From assembly GCA_963640855.1 (NCBI GenBank), contig CAVIAJ010000031.1:1-7701 (forward strand): a stretch of DNA of 7,701 nt. The letters run 5' to 3'. Source of the stretch: Methanarcanum sp963640855 (lineage in GTDB: Archaea; Thermoplasmatota; Thermoplasmata; Methanomassiliicoccales; Methanomethylophilaceae). Below, in pieces: positions 5,917 through 7,701 of this stretch (the stretch's first letter is position 1; every line of letters begins with the position of its first letter). The translations under genes and the position numbers were made by a program. The notes below the pieces were generated by a model. The model was given only the letters and a program-made list of their open reading frames with translations. It was not told the DNA's origin and searched no databases.

Positions 5917-5924
5917 CCATTCGG

Positions 5925-5936
5925 TTTTACGGTTTT
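5925..5936 (+). terminator. Paired T4 tracts after tRNA-Val
   Basis: TTTTACGGTTTT begins nine bases past the discriminator base and fits an oligo-T end signal for the tRNA transcript. Confidence 0.4.
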
Positions 5937-5957
5937 AAGAAGTCTTAGATTGTTTGA

Positions 5958-5991
5958 TTTCCGACCGTATGCTGCGTTTTCGGGTCGGAAA
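5958..5991. promoter_or_regulatory. Inverted repeat upstream of the surface-protein promoter
   Basis: TTTCCGACC (5958-5966) pairs perfectly with GGTCGGAAA (5983-5991), separated by 16 bp. With a one-base bulge the stem extends by GAT/ATC. It ends 10 bp before the TATA box at 6002. It may be an operator for the surface gene or structured RNA at the tRNA-Val 3' side; the long spacer and the position favour an operator. Confidence 0.4.
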
Positions 5992-6001
5992 ATCGGGTAA
6001 T

Positions 6002-6009
6002 CTTTATAC
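6002..6009 (+). promoter_or_regulatory. TATA box driving the leader / surface-protein transcript
   Basis: CTTTATAC, resembling the two tRNA TATA boxes. Initiation is expected near 6032, which is 244 bp before the first ATG of the surface protein, whereas other genes here have leaders of about 0-12 nt. A weak AT-rich TAAAAAAT at 6227-6234 could be a second promoter nearer the gene. Confidence 0.55.
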
Positions 6010-6031
6010 GTTGGTTAATCATGGTAGGTTT

Positions 6032-6275
6032 CGGTGATTTAACGGAATATAAGTCCAGAGCGATAGCTAGCACTGGGGACGGGAGGAACAGCTTCAGCTA
6101 GACTGAGCCTCTTCGGAGGATTTTCATTCTCATGCGCAGCGGGTGCTCCATCCATTTTTCTGATCACCAAATCATCTCGGAGTCGCCGTAGCTAAGGCGC
6201 GGGAACAGTCCAGACCGTTGGATCCGTAAAAAATCGAAGGCTCAAGATCACTGGGCCTCCGAGAGAGTGATAAAA
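6032..6275 (+). ncRNA. Candidate structured leader or independent RNA
   Basis: There is no convincing coding sequence in this 244-bp stretch. Several local and long-range pairings are seen: CTAGC (6067-6071) with GCTAG (6097-6101); CCTC-TTCG-GAGG (6108-6119), a classic UUCG tetraloop; CGCC/GGCG around GTAGCTAA (6184-6199); and TCCA/TGGA (6209-6222). CTCGGAG (6176-6182) pairs with CTCCGAG (6257-6263) and would enclose the preceding two, and ATCACT (6247-6252) pairs with AGTGAT (6266-6271). The CTAGC strand and the GTAGCTAA loop both contain TAGCTA or its variant, so a loop contact is possible. I compared it by eye with RNase P RNA (no GAGGAAAGUCC), SRP RNA (no helix-8 core), and TPP, cobalamin, FMN and fluoride riboswitches and found no match. 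It is inferred to be a regulatory 5' leader of the surface gene, or a separate RNA. Confidence 0.45.
6247..6271 (+). promoter_or_regulatory. Hairpin burying the surface gene's ribosome binding site
   Basis: ATCACT (6247-6252) is perfectly complementary to AGTGAT (6266-6271). The second arm includes GTGAT, a match to the 5' part of the archaeal Shine-Dalgarno consensus (GGAGGTGAT), and ends four bases before the ATG at 6276. The loop contains CTCCGAG, which can instead pair with CTCGGAG at 6176-6182. The leader could therefore have two competing folds. Confidence 0.4.
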
Positions 6276-7701
6276 ATGAAATCAACAATGAAATCGGCGT
6301 TCGCATTCATTGCGGTCGCCATGATGATCATGGTTGCTGTTGTACCAATGGTCTCCGTGTTCACCGAAAGCAGTGATGCTGCAACGGTAACATCAATGGG
6401 TGTGGATCCGGAGATTACAGGGGCCAAAAGGGTCGTTATAGGAGTCTCGGTCTACAAAGACACCACCACTCCGGCGGCTAACGATGACGGAGACGTTATG
6501 GTCACGTATACCGCAGGAAACGGAGTATATTCGCTTACTTTCCCATACGATGGCAGCAAGGCAGATGTGACGATTGCCGAGGAAAAAATTTCGAATGTCA
6601 AATTGACTTTCGTTGATGAAGACGGCGTCGCAGTCCCCGGATACGGAACAGTTTCTATGGGCGACCTCGCTGCAGGCAATTATAGTGCAAAAATCGTAAA
6701 CGGATTGAACTCCGATACATTCAAACTTGAATTCAAGAACTCAGTTATCCCGGAAGAAATGATGGAGCTCTATGGCTTAACCATAACGGGAACTTACAAG
6801 GTGTACACATCCGGTGACAGTGAAACAAAAGTGGAATATGATGCAAAAACAACCAAGAATATCGACGGAATCACAACAACTGTGTACTATCCGATAGATG
6901 TTAAAGCTGAGGATGTGCGCATAAGCCTTTCAAATGTTAAGCTGAACGGTGCTGCCGACTCCGGCGCAATTTCGGCGGACAAGACGAATTTCTATCCGCT
7001 GGGAAATGTCGAGCTTGCACAAAATGTGTATCAGATATGTCTTAATGGCCTAATCGAAAATTATACAGACTATACTGTTGAAAGTATCGATGCATATGTT
7101 CCAGGCACTGAAAGCTCATATGTAAAAATTACAGATTTTAAATGGATCAGTAAGAATGTTAACGTTGCTAACGGCGGATTTGCCATTGTAACAACTGAGA
7201 AATCAAAAACTGAGAAAGGTGGTTCTAGCGACATCATAACCGGCAAAACTGGCGATGATGCCAAATACAATGCAAAGGCCACTTTCAAGATTGCCGGTAC
7301 GTCAATAACACGTGATGTTGAAGTAGGAGAATATACAATCACGTATGGTTTCAAAGAAGGCGATAAAGCATTCTACGGTACAGTGGGAATGGATGATTGT
7401 TTCGAAGCAGGTACACTCACCGTGAAATACGTGAAAGACGACGGTGCAACTTCTGCAGGCAGCAGTACAATCACTGTCAACGCAGACGGTACTTTCTTCA
7501 CAATCGCACCCAATGATGCAGCGAAAATAGCAAAGGCAGCAGACATATCCTTCAAGTCCAAAGTGAGCAACCTCACTTTTGCCGGAAAGGGAGAATTCCC
7601 GATGGATGTGAAATTCAACGTTGAGTCTAAAATCGGACTCGACGAAACAGGTTACGCAAAAGTTGCAGGTACGGTAAAGGTCGGTGAAACAGATTTGGAG
7701 G
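6276..7701 (+). CDS. Secreted or surface-layer-type protein, C terminus beyond the window
   Basis: The frame is open for 475 codons to the window edge with no stop. It starts MKSTMKSAFAFIAVA; a second in-frame ATG (6288) within a repeated ATGAAATC could also serve. Residues 1 to about 36 form a signal peptide: basic start, hydrophobic core AFIAVAMMIMVAVVPMVSVF, then a probable cut after ESSDAA. The rest is acidic, rich in Thr, Gly, Val, Asp and Lys, and shows alternating beta-strand pattern with recurrent SNVKL-type strands (ISNVKLTF, LSNVKLNG, VSNLTFAG). This suggests repeated Ig-like or beta-sandwich modules, though no domain family is recognised. NxS/T sequons (NYS, NYT, NLT) are present, suitable for archaeal N-glycosylation. 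It is expected outside the cell or anchored by an unseen C-terminal segment. It could be an adhesin or an S-layer-like protein; the function is unknown. Confidence 0.85.
   Translation, partial: MKSTMKSAFAFIAVAMMIMVAVVPMVSVFTESSDAATVTSMGVDPEITGAKRVVIGVSVYKDTTTPAANDDGDVMVTYTAGNGVYSLTFPYDGSKADVTIAEEKISNVKLTFVDEDGVAVPGYGTVSMGDLAAGNYSAKIVNGLNSDTFKLEFKNSVIPEEMMELYGLTITGTYKVYTSGDSETKVEYDAKTTKNIDGITTTVYYPIDVKAEDVRISLSNVKLNGAADSGAISADKTNFYPLGNVELAQNVYQICLNGLIENYTDYTVESIDAYVPGTESSYVKITDFKWISKNVNVANGGFAIVTTEKSKTEKGGSSDIITGKTGDDAKYNAKATFKIAGTSITRDVEVGEYTITYGFKEGDKAFYGTVGMDDCFEAGTLTVKYVKDDGATSAGSSTITVNADGTFFTIAPNDAAKIAKAADISFKSKVSNLTFAGKGEFPMDVKFNVESKIGLDETGYAKVAGTVKVGETDLE

Noticed and set aside
6021..6101. 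Small plus-strand ORF (26 codons, MVGFGDLTEYKS...)
   Set aside because: Its ATG lies only about 15 bp from the TATA centre, upstream of the expected transcript start. It has no ribosome site and its end falls within paired leader sequence.
6032..6275. Leader as RNase P RNA, SRP RNA, C/D-box RNA or a known riboswitch
   Set aside because: The required cores are absent: no GAGGAAAGUCC, no SRP helix-8 loop, and no good C box (RUGAUGA) paired with CUGA at proper spacing. No TPP, cobalamin or fluoride consensus was seen.
6452..7618. Minus-strand open frames opposite the surface protein
   Set aside because: They are short, lack start signals, and lie antisense to a continuous 475-codon frame with a signal peptide.

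Overview
This window looks archaeal. I infer a member of the Thermoplasmatota, most likely a gut or host-associated Methanomassiliicoccales (Methanomethylophilaceae-type), but no marker gene here proves it. The evidence is as follows. TATA-like boxes lie about 26-29 bp upstream of several start codons, suggesting leaderless transcripts. The riboflavin reductase is of the archaeal type, followed directly after an RNA 3'-phosphate cyclase. One of the two tRNAs has no encoded CCA. The window also has an archaeal-type AAA ATPase with a DUF234-like nuclease end, and a large secreted repeat-poor surface protein.

Layout. Positions 1-910 (minus) hold two tandem members of the AAA-ATPase-like / PD-(D/E)XK family (PF09820/DUF1703 type). 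Only the first seven codons of one are inside the window. The other (25-910) is a decayed copy with a large internal deletion and two frameshifts. Positions 1064-2449 (minus) hold an intact ATPase of a different family (ATPase_2 plus DUF234). Its upstream region carries three perfect palindromes placed exactly 28 bp apart. Positions 2637-3659 (minus) encode a biotin-synthase-like radical SAM enzyme of unknown substrate. Positions 3766-5429 (minus) form a two-gene unit, rtcA-arfC, overlapping by 4 nt with a TTG start for arfC. Positions 5451-5680 carry no gene but contain two perfect long hairpins. Positions 5681-5916 hold divergent tRNA-Gly(CCC) and tRNA-Val(UAC) genes, each with its own TATA box. 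Positions 5917-6275 are non-coding and look like a structured RNA or a 240-nt leader. They precede a secreted surface protein (6276 to the window end, plus strand) that is cut off by the window.

How it fits together. rtcA and arfC are probably co-transcribed housekeeping genes (RNA end processing and flavin/F420 precursor synthesis). The radical SAM gene has its own promoter and terminator. The left third is accessory DNA with family expansion and decay. The right end is a regulated cell-surface gene. The two most unusual non-coding signals are the 28-bp-phased operator array (2491-2571) and the structured leader (about 6032-6275) ending in a hairpin that buries the probable ribosome binding site.
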